From Streptomyces sp. CNQ-509 (GTDB taxonomy: Bacteria; Actinomycetota; Actinomycetes; Streptomycetales; Streptomycetaceae), in assembly GCF_001011035.1 (NCBI RefSeq), contig NZ_CP011492.1, forward strand, positions 310,001-374,000: DNA of 64,000 bases, read 5' to 3'. A program made the position numbers and the translations under genes. Each line of letters starts with the position of its first letter. Within the stretch, counting starts at the first letter, position 1. Below the pieces are notes generated by a model. The model did no database searches, was not told where the DNA came from, and saw only the letters and a program-made list of their open reading frames with translations. Shown piece after piece: positions 25,174-33,799 of the stretch.

Positions 25174-26121
25174 ATGTGGCCAGGACAGCAGCCCGGGGGC
25201 GAGCAGCACCAGCAGCCGAACCCGTATCAGCAACAGCCCGCCCCGCACGGCCCGCAGGGCTACGACGGACAGCAGCAGCACCAGCAGCAGGAGCAGTGGG
25301 GCCAGAGCACGCCGCCCGGTGCGCCGGTGCCCGGCAAGAGCGGCACGACTCCCCGCGTCGCCGTCGCCATAATCGGTGCCGTGGCCGTGATCGCCGCGGC
25401 GGCCGTGACGGGCGTGGTGCTCCTCAACGAGGACGACGGCGGAGGAGGCAAGGCGAGTCCCGGTGGCGGCGGCGGTTCGCCCTCCGCGTCGGCCTCGCCG
25501 TCCCCGTCGGAGAAGCCCGTACTGCAGGACGACCCCGACAACCCGCGCGGCGTCGCCGCCGACCAGAAGATCGAACCGGTCGTCTCCGGCTGGAAGGCCG
25601 TGTACAACGCCAAGCGCCACAACGTCTACGACGTGCCGCCGGAGTGGGAGGTGCAGTCCCCGACCATGACCATCGGTTTCGAGGACGACTCGGGACCGCT
25701 GGTGTCGATGACGGGCGCCGCGCTCTACAAGGACGGCATCTGCAAGTACGCCAGCCGTGCGGGCGCCGGCACCAAGGGCGGCATCGGCGCGAAGAACACC
25801 AAGGAGGCCGTCGAGAACGAGGCCGGCGCCTGGGCCGAGGCCGCCTTCAACACCAGCAAGAAGGCAACCGTCAAGCAGACCGAGCCGGTGGCGTTCTCCA
25901 GCAAGCACGGCCTGAAGGGGCACATGGCCACCGCGACCGTCACCGGCGTGCCGCGCGAGACCAAGTGCTCGGCGGACGGCAAGGTCGTCGCGTTCACCTA
26001 CACCGACGTCAACGGCGAGTTCGCCACCTGGGTGCTCTACACCGACACGGGCGTGGACGACGAGGTGCCCGAGGACACCATCGCCAAGATCATGGACAGC
26101 CTGCGCCCGCTGGAGGGCTGA
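25174..26121 (+). CDS. Membrane-anchored extracytoplasmic protein with Gln/Pro-rich N-terminus
   Basis: A 315-residue protein. A cytoplasmic Gln/Pro/Gly-rich tail of about 60 residues leads to one transmembrane helix (VAVAIIGAVAVIAAAAVTGV). A Gly/Ser/Pro linker and a folded outer domain of about 200 residues follow. That domain has two cysteines (DGICKYASR and ETKCSADGK) that could pair, and ends IAKIMDSLRPLEG. The layout is common among actinobacterial envelope proteins; no enzyme motif is visible. The start at 25174 is favoured by TATGTT 7 nt upstream; an ATG at 25162 would overlap that box. Confidence 0.8.
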   Translation: MWPGQQPGGEQHQQPNPYQQQPAPHGPQGYDGQQQHQQQEQWGQSTPPGAPVPGKSGTTPRVAVAIIGAVAVIAAAAVTGVVLLNEDDGGGGKASPGGGGGSPSASASPSPSEKPVLQDDPDNPRGVAADQKIEPVVSGWKAVYNAKRHNVYDVPPEWEVQSPTMTIGFEDDSGPLVSMTGAALYKDGICKYASRAGAGTKGGIGAKNTKEAVENEAGAWAEAAFNTSKKATVKQTEPVAFSSKHGLKGHMATATVTGVPRETKCSADGKVVAFTYTDVNGEFATWVLYTDTGVDDEVPEDTIAKIMDSLRPLEG

Positions 26122-26172
26122 GCGCGGCGAATTCCGGTTGCGGCGGGGCGGCGGGCCCGGCATAGTCCGCGG

Positions 26173-27615
26173 GTGCCCCGTCCCCCCGCGCCCGACGCCG
26201 GTTCCCCGCCGGATCCCGTACGGGCCCCCGCCGCCTCCGGTCCTGCACCCCGCCGCCGCTGGGCCGGGCGCAACTACACGCTGCTCTCCCTCGCCGCGGT
26301 GATCACGAACCTCGGCGCCTCCGGCGCGCTGATCGCCTCGGCGTTCGCGGTCCTCGAAGCCGGCGGCTCCGCCACCGACGTCGGCCTGGTGGCGGCGGCG
26401 CGGACGACCGCGCTGATCGTCTTCGTGCTCGTCGGCGGCGCGGTCGCCGACCGGATCCCGCGGCACCGCGTCATGGTCGTCGCGAACACCGTGAACTGCA
26501 CCTCGCAGGGCGTCTTCGCGGCGCTGGTGATCACCGACCAGGCACAGGTGTGGCAGATGGTGCTGCTGTCGGCGGTCGGCGGTACGGGGCACGCGTTCTT
26601 CGCCCCCGCCGCCGAGGGCATGGTGCTCTCCTCGGTCACCGGCGAGCAGGCGGGCCGCGCCTTCGCGCTCTTCCGCGTCGGCATCAACGGCGCCGGCATC
26701 GGCGGAGCCGCGCTCGGCGGCGCCATGGTGGCCTCCGTGGGGCCGGGGTGGGTGCTGGCCGTGGACGCGGGCGCGTTCGCCGTCGCCGCGGCGCTGCGGG
26801 CGTTCCTCGACGTCAGCGGCATCCCCGAGCGCCAGCCCGGCGGCGGCATCGTCGCCGATCTGAAGGTCGGCTGGCGGGAGGTGACGGGGCGGCCCTGGCT
26901 GTGGTCGATCGTGCTGCAGTTCGCGGTCGTCAACGCCGTGGTGGCCGCCGCGGAGGCGGTCTACGGGCCGCTGGTGGCCCGCGAGCACCTGGGCGGCGCG
27001 GCACCGTGGGGCCTGGCGATGGGCGCCTTCGCCGCCGGGACGCTGGCCGGGGCGCTGGTGATGACCCGCTGGAAGCCGCGGCGGGTGCTGCTCGCCGGGG
27101 TGCTGTGCGTCTTCCCGCTCGCGCTGCCGCCCGCTGCGCTGGCGGTGCCGCTGCCGGTGGCGTGGCTCGCGGCGGTGATGTTCGTCTCCGGCGCGTGCAT
27201 CGAGGTCTTCGCGGTGGCGTGGATGATGGCGCTGCACCAGGAGATCCCCGAGGACAAGCTGTCGCGGGTCTCGTCGTACGACTGGCTGGGCTCGATCGCG
27301 CTGATCCCGGTCACCACCGCGCTCGCCGGGCCGATGCAGGACCTCGTGGGCCGGTCGGCGGCGCTGTGGGGCTGCGCGGCGCTGGTCGTCGCGCTGACCG
27401 CGGCGGTGCTGTCGGTGCCGGACGTACGGCGGTTGCGGCGGCGTACGGAGCACGCGGCGGCCGGATCCGCGGGCACGGACCGCGGCGAGGGTACGGACGC
27501 CGGGAACGGTACGCGCGGCGCCGCAGACGGGGAGCAGCCGGTGGATCAGCCGATCGTGAAGGCGCCGTCCGGCGGCTCGGGTGACGGCACAGCGTCGGCG
27601 TCCCCCACCGGCTGA
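26173..27615 (+). CDS. MFS transporter (EntS/MFS_3-type exporter)
   Basis: A 480-residue protein starting at GTG 26173. The first 35 residues are Pro/Ala/Arg-rich, followed by twelve membrane segments. The early part NYTLLSLAAVITNLGASGAL and motif A-like GGAVADRIPRHRVMV fit the MFS_3 group, which exports siderophores or drugs. The last 65 residues are hydrophilic and low in complexity and overlap the convergent spermidine-synthase-like gene by 70 bp. Substrate unknown. Confidence 0.87.
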   Translation: MPRPPAPDAGSPPDPVRAPAASGPAPRRRWAGRNYTLLSLAAVITNLGASGALIASAFAVLEAGGSATDVGLVAAARTTALIVFVLVGGAVADRIPRHRVMVVANTVNCTSQGVFAALVITDQAQVWQMVLLSAVGGTGHAFFAPAAEGMVLSSVTGEQAGRAFALFRVGINGAGIGGAALGGAMVASVGPGWVLAVDAGAFAVAAALRAFLDVSGIPERQPGGGIVADLKVGWREVTGRPWLWSIVLQFAVVNAVVAAAEAVYGPLVAREHLGGAAPWGLAMGAFAAGTLAGALVMTRWKPRRVLLAGVLCVFPLALPPAALAVPLPVAWLAAVMFVSGACIEVFAVAWMMALHQEIPEDKLSRVSSYDWLGSIALIPVTTALAGPMQDLVGRSAALWGCAALVVALTAAVLSVPDVRRLRRRTEHAAAGSAGTDRGEGTDAGNGTRGAADGEQPVDQPIVKAPSGGSGDGTASASPTG

Positions 27616-28418
27616 GCGCCCGCCATCAGCCGCCGCAGCGCCGGCCCGTACTCGACGCGGGCGGGGAACGGGTCGGCCGCGGTGCGCCGGGCCAGCTCCG
27701 CGAGCGGCAGCCCGCGACCGGCCTCCGCGCCGTGCTTCGCCGCCACCACCAGGATGTTGCCGAAGCGGCGGCCGCGCAGCACCGACGGCTCGGCGATCAG
27801 GCACAGCTCGGGGAAGACGGCCGCGGCGGTGGCCAGTTGGGAGCCGAGGAAGCGGAACGGCGCGCTGTCGGCGAGGTTCGCGACGTACAGCCCGTCCGGG
27901 CGCAGCGCGCGGGCGGCGGCGCCGGCGAACTCCAGCGACGCGACGTGCGCGGGCACCCGCGCGCCGCCGTAGACGTCGGCGATGACCAGGTCGCAGGCCG
28001 CCGCCGGGCGCCGTTCCAGCGCGGCGCGGGCGTCGAGGGCCCGTACGGTCACGCCGCAGTCCTCGGGCAGCGGCAGATGCTCGGCGACCAGGGCGATCAC
28101 CCCGCGGTCGGACTCGGCGACCTCCTGCCGGGAACCGGGGCGCGTCGCCGCCACGTACCGGGGCAGGGTCAGCGCGCCGCCGCCGAGGTGCACGGCGTCC
28201 AGCGGGCGGCCGGGCGGGAAGCCGAGGTCCACGACGTGCGCGAGGCGGCGCGCGTACTCGAACTCCAGGTGCGTGGCATCGTCGAGGTCGACGTACGACT
28301 GCGGGGCGCCCTCGACCGTGAGCAGGTACGCGCGGGGGCGGTCGACGTCCGGCAGCAGCCTCGCGGTGCCGCCGTCCACGGCGGCGACGACGGGGACGGG
28401 CTCCTCCACACCGGCCAT
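27546..28418 (-). CDS. Spermidine-synthase-like methyltransferase-fold protein
   Basis: A 290-residue protein with the polyamine synthase fold: the N-terminal beta region (SYVDLDDATHLEFEYARRLA), AVHLGGGALTLPRYVAATRP for nucleotide binding, and DLVIADVYGGARVP where spermidine synthases have their catalytic acidic loop. No transmembrane extension is fused. Whether it makes polyamines or only keeps the fold is unsettled. It lies downstream of the EF-Tu gene on the same strand, separated by a strong hairpin. Confidence 0.82.
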   Translation of the reverse strand: MAGVEEPVPVVAAVDGGTARLLPDVDRPRAYLLTVEGAPQSYVDLDDATHLEFEYARRLAHVVDLGFPPGRPLDAVHLGGGALTLPRYVAATRPGSRQEVAESDRGVIALVAEHLPLPEDCGVTVRALDARAALERRPAAACDLVIADVYGGARVPAHVASLEFAGAAARALRPDGLYVANLADSAPFRFLGSQLATAAAVFPELCLIAEPSVLRGRRFGNILVVAAKHGAEAGRGLPLAELARRTAADPFPARVEYGPALRRLMAGAQPVGDADAVPSPEPPDGAFTIG

Positions 28419-28431
28419 TGTGGCGGAGGAG

Positions 28432-28481
28432 GCCCGCCTTCCGTACCCGGATGCGCGGATGCGCGGGTACGGAAGGCGGGC
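28432..28481 (-). terminator. Hairpin terminator after the EF-Tu gene
   Basis: Perfect 18-bp arms (28432–28449 and 28464–28481) with a 14-nt loop made of GATGCGCGGATGCG. It lies between the EF-Tu stop (28509) and the spermidine-synthase-like start (28418), both minus strand, so it probably ends EF-Tu transcription. Confidence 0.75.
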
Positions 28482-28508
28482 GGCGGGCCCGGCCCGGCCC
28501 GCACCGGG

Positions 28509-29678
28509 TCAGTCCAGCCCGGTGACGGTGCCCGCGCCGACCGTGCGCCCGCCCTCGCGGATCGCGAAGCCGAGCCCCACTTCCAGCGGCACCTCGCGGC
28601 CCAGCTCGACCGTCATCGCGACGGTGTCGCCCGGCCTGGCGACGCCCGCCGCGCCGAGGTCGACGTCGCCGACGACGTCCCCGGTCCTGATGTAGAACTG
28701 CGGCCGGTACCCCGTCGAGACGGCCGTACGCCGGCCGCCCTCGGCCGCGGACAGCACGTACACCTCGGCGGTGAACCGCCGCCGCGGCACGACGGTGCCC
28801 GGCGCGGCGACGACGTGCCCGCGGCGCACCGCGTCGCGCGCGACGCCGCGCAGCAGCAGCGCGACGTTGTCGCCGGCCTGCGCGGAGTCCATCGGCCTGC
28901 CGAAGGTCTCCAGACCGGTGACGACCGTCTCGGCGTCGGCGCCGAGCACCTGCACCCGGTCCCCGACGCGCACCGTGCCGCGCTCGACGGCGCCGGTGAC
29001 GACCGTGCCGCGGCCGGTGATGGTGAGCACGTTCTCCACCGGCAGCAGGAACGGCGCGTCCAGGTGCCGCTCGGGCATCGGCACGTAGGTGTCCACCGCG
29101 TCGAGCAGGTCCGCGATCGCCTGGGTCCACGCCGGGTCGCCCTCGAGCGCGCGCAGCCCGGAGACGCGGACCACGGGCACCTCCTCGCCCGGGTAGCCGT
29201 GCTTGGTCAGCAGCTCGCGGACCTCCAGCTCGACGAGGTCGGTCAGCTCCGGGTCGCCGGCGTCGGCCTTGTTGAGCGCGACGACCACGTGCCGTACGCC
29301 CACCTGGCGGGCGAGCAGCACGTGCTCCGCGGTCTGCGGCATGACGCCGTCGGCCGCGGAGATCACCAGGATCGCGCCGTCGAGCTGGGCCGCGCCCGTG
29401 ACCATGTTCTTCACGTAGTCGGCGTGGCCGGGCATGTCGACGTGGGCGTAGTGGCGGGTCGCCGTCTCGTACTCGACGTGCGCGATGTTGATGGTGATGC
29501 CGCGCACGGACTCCTCCGGCGCCCGGTCGATGCGCTCGAACGGGACGAAGGTGCCGGTGCCGCGGTCGCTGAGCACCTTGGTGATCGCGGCCGTCAGCGT
29601 GGTCTTGCCGTGGTCGACGTGCCCCATCGTGCCGATGTTGACGTGCGGCTTCGTGCGCACGTACGCCTGCTTGGGCAT
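28509..29678 (-). CDS. tuf: Diverged second translation elongation factor Tu (tuf3-like)
   Basis: A 389-residue EF-Tu. GTPase motifs: GHVDHGKT (19–26), RGITI with T62, DMPGH (81–85, usually DCPGH), NKAD (136–139, usually NKCD) and SGL (173–175, usually SAL). Domains II and III are complete and end in [19 protein letters not shown]. It is slightly shorter than major EF-Tu and stands alone, without fusA or rpsL/rpsG, as expected for the minor tuf3-type copy of streptomycetes. A GAGGAAG ribosome site precedes the ATG. A 9-bp-stem hairpin and a 44-codon ORF lie just upstream. Confidence 0.93.
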   Translation of the reverse strand: MPKQAYVRTKPHVNIGTMGHVDHGKTTLTAAITKVLSDRGTGTFVPFERIDRAPEESVRGITINIAHVEYETATRHYAHVDMPGHADYVKNMVTGAAQLDGAILVISAADGVMPQTAEHVLLARQVGVRHVVVALNKADAGDPELTDLVELEVRELLTKHGYPGEEVPVVRVSGLRALEGDPAWTQAIADLLDAVDTYVPMPERHLDAPFLLPVENVLTITGRGTVVTGAVERGTVRVGDRVQVLGADAETVVTGLETFGRPMDSAQAGDNVALLLRGVARDAVRRGHVVAAPGTVVPRRRFTAEVYVLSAAEGGRRTAVSTGYRPQFYIRTGDVVGDVDLGAAGVARPGDTVAMTVELGREVPLEVGLGFAIREGGRTVGAGTVTGLD

Positions 29679-29707
29679 GGTTCTTCCTCGCGGATCGCAG
29701 TGGCTGC

Positions 29708-29749
29708 GCGGACCCCGGGCCTGGCCGGCCCTCCCCCGCTGGGGTCCGC
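29708..29749 (-). promoter_or_regulatory. Hairpin in the leader of the EF-Tu gene
   Basis: GCGGACCCC (29708–29716) pairs with GGGGTCCGC (29741–29749) around 24 nt of GC-rich sequence. It lies between the stop of a 44-codon ORF (29758) and the EF-Tu start, so it could terminate that ORF or attenuate EF-Tu expression. Confidence 0.5.
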
Positions 29750-29757
29750 TGGTGCGA

Positions 29758-29892
29758 TCACGGGAAGGGGCGGATTCGGGCGCCGTCGGCTGCGGCTGCC
29801 GGCACTGCCGCGAGTGCGGCCGGCACGGCCTTCAGCGCGTCCGCTGCCGCGGACGTGTGCGCGAGGAAGGCGTACCGGACCATGCCCGACAT
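29758..29892 (-). CDS. Candidate 44-residue small protein upstream of EF-Tu gene
   Basis: ATG 29892 to TGA 29758 on the EF-Tu strand. It begins [20 protein letters not shown], then has Ala/Val/Pro-rich sequence and ends DGARIRPFP. Third codon positions are almost all G or C. A GGGGGAG lies 12 nt before the ATG, which is rather far. It could be a leader peptide, a small regulatory protein or chance. The stop is 80 bp from the EF-Tu start, with a hairpin in between. I recognise no family. Confidence 0.4.
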   Translation of the reverse strand: MSGMVRYAFLAHTSAAADALKAVPAALAAVPAAAADGARIRPFP

Positions 29893-29951
29893 GATCGGGT
29901 ACGGCTCCCCCGCACGTCGACCGGTTTTCCGGCCGCCCGCCGCGAGCCCGG

Positions 29952-30722
29952 TCAGAAGTGCCTGAGCGCCTCGCGTACGGACAGCGGGGAGAGATCGGCG
30001 CGGTGGGCGTCGACGAAGGCACGGACGGCCCGCGGGTCGGTCTTCGCGTACTCGCGCAGGCACCAGCCGATGGCCTTGCGGACGAAGAAGTCGCGGTGGC
30101 CGGCGCGGCGCAGACAGTAGCCGAAGAGCCGGCCGGTGTCGGTGGCGTTTTTGAAGCGCAGTTGGTGCAGCAGGGCGGTGCGGGCGACCCACAGGTCGCC
30201 GTCCTCGATCCACTCGTCCATGGCGCAGGCAAGCGCGGGATCGGCGGCGACGAGGCCGCCGACGACGTGTGCGGCGAGCGCGTCGACGGTGTCCCACCAG
30301 GAGGTCGTGACGATGAGGTGGCGTACGGCGGGCAGCGACCAGGAGGAGCAGCGGCGCACGTGGCGGCGGAGGTAGTCGACGGCGAAGTAGTGGTACTCGC
30401 GCTCCGGCAACCGCCAGCAGCGCAGCGCGATCGCCACGCAGTCCGCCTCGGCGGGACGCGCCGTGCCGGCGAGGACGGCGCGGGACAGCTCACGGCGGCG
30501 GGGCGCGGGGATGCCGAGGAACGGGGCGACGCCGCGCAGGTACGCGGCCGACCGCGCGGCGCGCTCGGGGTCGGCGGCCCCGGGGTAGGCGGCGGTGAGG
30601 CGGTCGAGGACGGTGTCGGCGAGAGGACTCCCGGGGACCGCCGGGGCGCCTGCGCCCGCCGTGGCCTCCGGGGCTGCCGGGACGTCGGGGGCTGCGGCGG
30701 CACCGGGGTGCTGCTGGGGCAT
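29952..30722 (-). CDS. AlkD-like DNA alkylation repair protein
   Basis: A 256-residue protein. After a 40-residue Ala/Pro-rich lead come the all-helical HEAT-like repeats of the AlkC/AlkD group: ECDCVA-type helices, then YHYFAVDYLRRHV, LIVTTSWWDTVDALAAHVVG, DLWVARTALLHQLRFK and DFFVRKAIGWCLREYAKTDP. The Trp/Asp residues (SWWDTVD, VRKAIGW) line the AlkD pocket. It should excise alkylated purines. TATCGT lies 7 nt before the ATG. It diverges from the TVP38-type membrane protein. Confidence 0.88.
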   Translation of the reverse strand: MPQQHPGAAAAPDVPAAPEATAGAGAPAVPGSPLADTVLDRLTAAYPGAADPERAARSAAYLRGVAPFLGIPAPRRRELSRAVLAGTARPAEADCVAIALRCWRLPEREYHYFAVDYLRRHVRRCSSWSLPAVRHLIVTTSWWDTVDALAAHVVGGLVAADPALACAMDEWIEDGDLWVARTALLHQLRFKNATDTGRLFGYCLRRAGHRDFFVRKAIGWCLREYAKTDPRAVRAFVDAHRADLSPLSVREALRHF

Positions 30723-30729
30723 GACGCCC

Positions 30730-30735
30730 ACGATA
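30730..30735 (-). promoter_or_regulatory. Candidate -10 box, leaderless alkD-like gene
   Basis: TATCGT on the minus strand, 7 nt before the ATG at 30722. Confidence 0.45.
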
Positions 30736-30783
30736 GCGACCGGAGTTGAGGGGGACGTCACGGTGGGGTGACGGCCCCGTCGG

Positions 30784-30789
30784 TAGACT
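30784..30789 (+). promoter_or_regulatory. Candidate -10 box, leaderless TVP38-type gene
   Basis: TAGACT, 6 nt before the GTG at 30796. Confidence 0.45.
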
Positions 30790-30795
30790 CCCACC

Positions 30796-31611
30796 GTGCC
30801 CGAAACCGCAGAGGCGCCCGTCGCCGGCCGCGCCGTCCGCTGCGGCCGGGCCCTGTTGTCCCCCCGCTCCCGGCTCGCCCTGCTCCTCGTGCTGCTGGCC
30901 GGCGCGGCGGTCGCGGTGATCGTGTGGCGGCCGCACCGGCTGCTGACCGACGGCCTGCCGCCCCAGTTCACCGGCCTGTCCGCGGTGCTCCTCTTCGCCG
31001 TCGCGTACGGGCTGTGCACCGCGGCTCTCGTACCGCGGCCGCTGCTCAACCTCGCCTCCGGCACGCTCTTCGGCGCCCAGGCGGGCCTGGCCGGGTCGGT
31101 GTCGGGCACGGTGCTGGGCGCGGGCGTCGCGTTCGGCATAGGCCGGCTCCTCGGCCAGGACGCGCTGCGCCCGCTGCTGCGCGGGCGGCTGCTGACGGCG
31201 GCGGACCGGCAGCTCAGCCGGCACAGCTTCCGCTCCATGCTGGTGCTGCGCACCTTCCCCGGCGTGCCGTTCGCGGGCGTGAACTACGCCGCCGCGGTCT
31301 CCCGGATGAACTGGACGCCGTTCCTGGCGGCCACCGCCGTGGGCTGCGTGCCGAACACCGCCGCGTACGTGATCGCCGGCAGCCGGGCCTCCGACCCGCT
31401 CTCCCCCGTCTTCCTCGGGGCCCTCGGCTTCATCGTCGCCAGCATGGCGGGCGGCGCCGCGCTCGCCATGCGCCGCCGCCGGCGCTCGGGCCGCCGGACC
31501 GCCCCGGGCGGAGTGATCTCTTCCACCACGGCCACGGAAGAGCCCGCCGAGGGGCCCGCGGGCATGGCCGCAGCCGACCCTGGGGCCAAGCGCCTCATGT
31601 CGGGGCCTTAA
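30796..31611 (+). CDS. TVP38/TMEM64 family (SNARE-associated) membrane protein
   Basis: A 271-residue polytopic protein. The core LLNLASGTLFGAQAGLAGSV, SVSGTVLGAGVAFGIGRLLG and LRTFPGVPFAGVNYAAAVS is the VTT/DedA-like domain shared with lipid scramblase-type proteins. A hydrophilic tail follows the last helix. It precedes uppP by 36 bp on the same strand; a link to undecaprenyl-phosphate handling is tempting, because some DedA-superfamily proteins move that lipid, but it is inference. Confidence 0.85.
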   Translation: MPETAEAPVAGRAVRCGRALLSPRSRLALLLVLLAGAAVAVIVWRPHRLLTDGLPPQFTGLSAVLLFAVAYGLCTAALVPRPLLNLASGTLFGAQAGLAGSVSGTVLGAGVAFGIGRLLGQDALRPLLRGRLLTAADRQLSRHSFRSMLVLRTFPGVPFAGVNYAAAVSRMNWTPFLAATAVGCVPNTAAYVIAGSRASDPLSPVFLGALGFIVASMAGGAALAMRRRRRSGRRTAPGGVISSTTATEEPAEGPAGMAAADPGAKRLMSGP

Positions 31612-31647
31612 CATCTCCTCCAACCCGTCGGCCGAACTCAAGGACAT

Positions 31648-32529
31648 GTGCAGCCCCGTATGAGCTGGATCGAAGCAGTCATCCTCGGACTCGTCCAAGG
31701 GCTGACGGAATTCCTGCCGATCTCCTCCAGCGCCCACCTCCGGCTCACGGCGGCCTTCGCCGGCTGGGAGGACCCGGGCGCGGCCTTCACCGCGATCACC
31801 CAGATCGGCACCGAGACCGCCGTACTGATCTACTTCCGCAAGGACATCGCGCGGATCGTCTCCGCCTGGTGCCGTTCGCTCACGAACAAGGCGATGCGCT
31901 CCGACCACGACGCCAAGATGGGCTGGCTGGTCATCGTCGGCTCGATCCCCATCGGGGTGCTGGGACTGACGTTCCAGGAGTCGATCGAGGGCCCGTTCCG
32001 GGATCTGCGGCTGATCGCCACCACGCTCATCGTGATGGGCCTGCTGCTCGGCTTCGCCGACTGGCGCGCCTCCACCGGCGGCGGCCGGCACCGCGCGGCC
32101 GTGAAGCGCAAGGAACTGACGGACCTCAACACCCGCGACGGCCTGCTCTTCGGCTTCGCCCAGGCGCTGGCGCTGGTGCCGGGCGTCTCCCGGTCGGGCG
32201 CGACGATCACCGGCGGCCTGTTCCTGAACTACAACCGCGAGGCGGCAGCCAGGTATTCGTTCCTGCTGGCCATTCCCGCGGTGCTCGCCTCCGGGCTCTT
32301 CGAGCTGAGGAAGGTGCCCGGGGCGACGCACATGAACTGGGGCGCGACCGTGGCCGGGACCGTGATCGCGTTCCTTGTCGGATACGCCGTCATCGCATGG
32401 TTCATGAAGTTCATCACCACCCGCAGCTTCGCGCCCTTCGTGATCTACCGCGTGCTGCTCGGCATCCTCATCTTCGCCCTGGTCGCGACCGGCGCCCTGG
32501 ATCCGGAGGCCGGCGACGCGGCCCACTGA
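31648..32529 (+). CDS. uppP: Undecaprenyl-diphosphatase
   Basis: A 293-residue membrane enzyme of normal BacA/UppP size. Both active-site regions are present: VQGLTEFLPISSSAHL near the N-terminus and GVSRSGATITGGL in the middle. It dephosphorylates undecaprenyl diphosphate so the lipid carrier can be reused for cell-wall synthesis, and it can confer bacitracin tolerance. AAGGA lies only 3 nt before the GTG at 31648 and 15 nt before the ATG at 31660 (MSWIEAVILG), so the start is uncertain by four codons. Confidence 0.93.
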   Translation: MQPRMSWIEAVILGLVQGLTEFLPISSSAHLRLTAAFAGWEDPGAAFTAITQIGTETAVLIYFRKDIARIVSAWCRSLTNKAMRSDHDAKMGWLVIVGSIPIGVLGLTFQESIEGPFRDLRLIATTLIVMGLLLGFADWRASTGGGRHRAAVKRKELTDLNTRDGLLFGFAQALALVPGVSRSGATITGGLFLNYNREAAARYSFLLAIPAVLASGLFELRKVPGATHMNWGATVAGTVIAFLVGYAVIAWFMKFITTRSFAPFVIYRVLLGILIFALVATGALDPEAGDAAH

Positions 32530-32559
32530 CCCGAGCGGGCCGGCGGCCGTCCCGCGGGG

Positions 32560-33693
32560 TCAGAACGACGCCTCCGTCAGGCCGTCTTCCGCCGCGCCGC
32601 GGCTGAGGACGGCGGCCCGTACCCGCGCGTGCACGTCCGGGTACGTCTCGGGCGTCGCCGGCACCACGCGGAACGGGGGCCCGGTCTCCGCGTGCTGGGC
32701 CAGGAACTCCGCGCGGGTCACCCGCCAGCCGTCGCGGGCGGGGGTGAAGGTGAAGCGGGCGGCGGAGCCCTCGTTGCCGCGGTACATCGACGGGATGAAG
32801 CTGGCGACCTGGTCGCCGAGGCCGTAGACGACCCAGGTGCCGTTCACCTTCTCGTACGGCTGCGGGACGTGGTTGTGGGTGCCGACGATCAGGTCGATGT
32901 CCTTGCGGCCGCCGCTCCGCGAGCGCGTCAGCCGGTCGGCGAGCCGCCGTTGGGCGAGATCCGGTTCCTGCTGCCACTCGGTTCCCCAGTGCGCGCTGAC
33001 GACGACCACGTCGGCCCCGGCGCGACGGGCCGCGCGGGCGTCGGCGACGACGCGGTGCGGGTCGAGCATCGCGAGGGACCAGGGTGCGTCGGCGGGGACG
33101 CCGGCGTTGCTGCCGTAGGTGTACGAGAGGTGGGCGACCTTGGCGCCGCCCGCGGACAGCAGGGCGGCGCGGCCGGACTCGGCGCGGGTGCGGGCGGTGC
33201 CGGCGTAGTGCAGGCCGGCGCCGTCGAGGGCGTCCAGGGTGCGGCGTACGCCGTCGGCGCCGGAGTCGAGCGCGTGGTTGGAGGCGGTGGAGCAGCCGTC
33301 GTAGCCGACGTCGTGCAGGGCCGTGGCGAGGCCGGGCGGGGACTGGAACGACGGGTAGCCGGTGAACGGTCCCTCGCGCGGCCCGAGCGGGGTCTCCAGA
33401 TGGCACAGCGCGAGGTCCGCCTTGGCGACGGTGGGCGCGACGGCGGCGAACATGGGGCGGAAGTCGTAGTCCTTGTCCCCGGCGTCCGTGGCCGCCTGCG
33501 TCATGATCGAGGGGTACGGGATGATGTCGCCGGTCGCCAGCAGCGTGAACGGGCGGGCGCCGGACCCGGGCCCGGCCGCCGCGGGCGCGGCGGATCGGCC
33601 GGCGGACCCGCAGCCAGCGGCGAGGAGCGCCGCGGCGGCGAGTGCGGTGGCGGTGCCTGCGGCTGCGGTGAGCCGGATACGGCGCCGGGGCAT
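32560..33693 (-). CDS. CapA-family lipoprotein (poly-gamma-glutamate-synthesis-like phosphoesterase)
   Basis: A 377-residue protein with a lipoprotein signal (LLAAGC, Cys28), so it is anchored outside the membrane. The CapA metallophosphatase-like fold shows LLATGDIIPYPSI, LCHLETPLG, STASNHALDSGADG, VVVSAHWGTEWQQ and LIVGTHNHVPQPYE. Those His/Asp/Asn positions are the expected metal ligands. Family members act in capsule or polyglutamate metabolism or as lipid phosphoesterases; the substrate is unknown. It ends 31 bp from the convergent uppP stop. Confidence 0.88.
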   Translation of the reverse strand: MPRRRIRLTAAAGTATALAAAALLAAGCGSAGRSAAPAAAGPGSGARPFTLLATGDIIPYPSIMTQAATDAGDKDYDFRPMFAAVAPTVAKADLALCHLETPLGPREGPFTGYPSFQSPPGLATALHDVGYDGCSTASNHALDSGADGVRRTLDALDGAGLHYAGTARTRAESGRAALLSAGGAKVAHLSYTYGSNAGVPADAPWSLAMLDPHRVVADARAARRAGADVVVVSAHWGTEWQQEPDLAQRRLADRLTRSRSGGRKDIDLIVGTHNHVPQPYEKVNGTWVVYGLGDQVASFIPSMYRGNEGSAARFTFTPARDGWRVTRAEFLAQHAETGPPFRVVPATPETYPDVHARVRAAVLSRGAAEDGLTEASF

Positions 33694-33799
33694 GGGCGCC
33701 CCCTTCGTACGGTCGGAGCACGAACGGGAAGCAGCTTGCCCCTTTTCATATGATTAACCGCTCACCACTCCGGCCGTGTCCGGCGTACGGGTGGCGACA

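Noticed and set aside
25120..29130. Open frame of about 1300 codons on the minus strand
   Set aside because: It crosses the membrane protein, MFS and EF-Tu genes in a non-coding frame and is His/Arg/Gly-rich. It is a shadow of high GC content.
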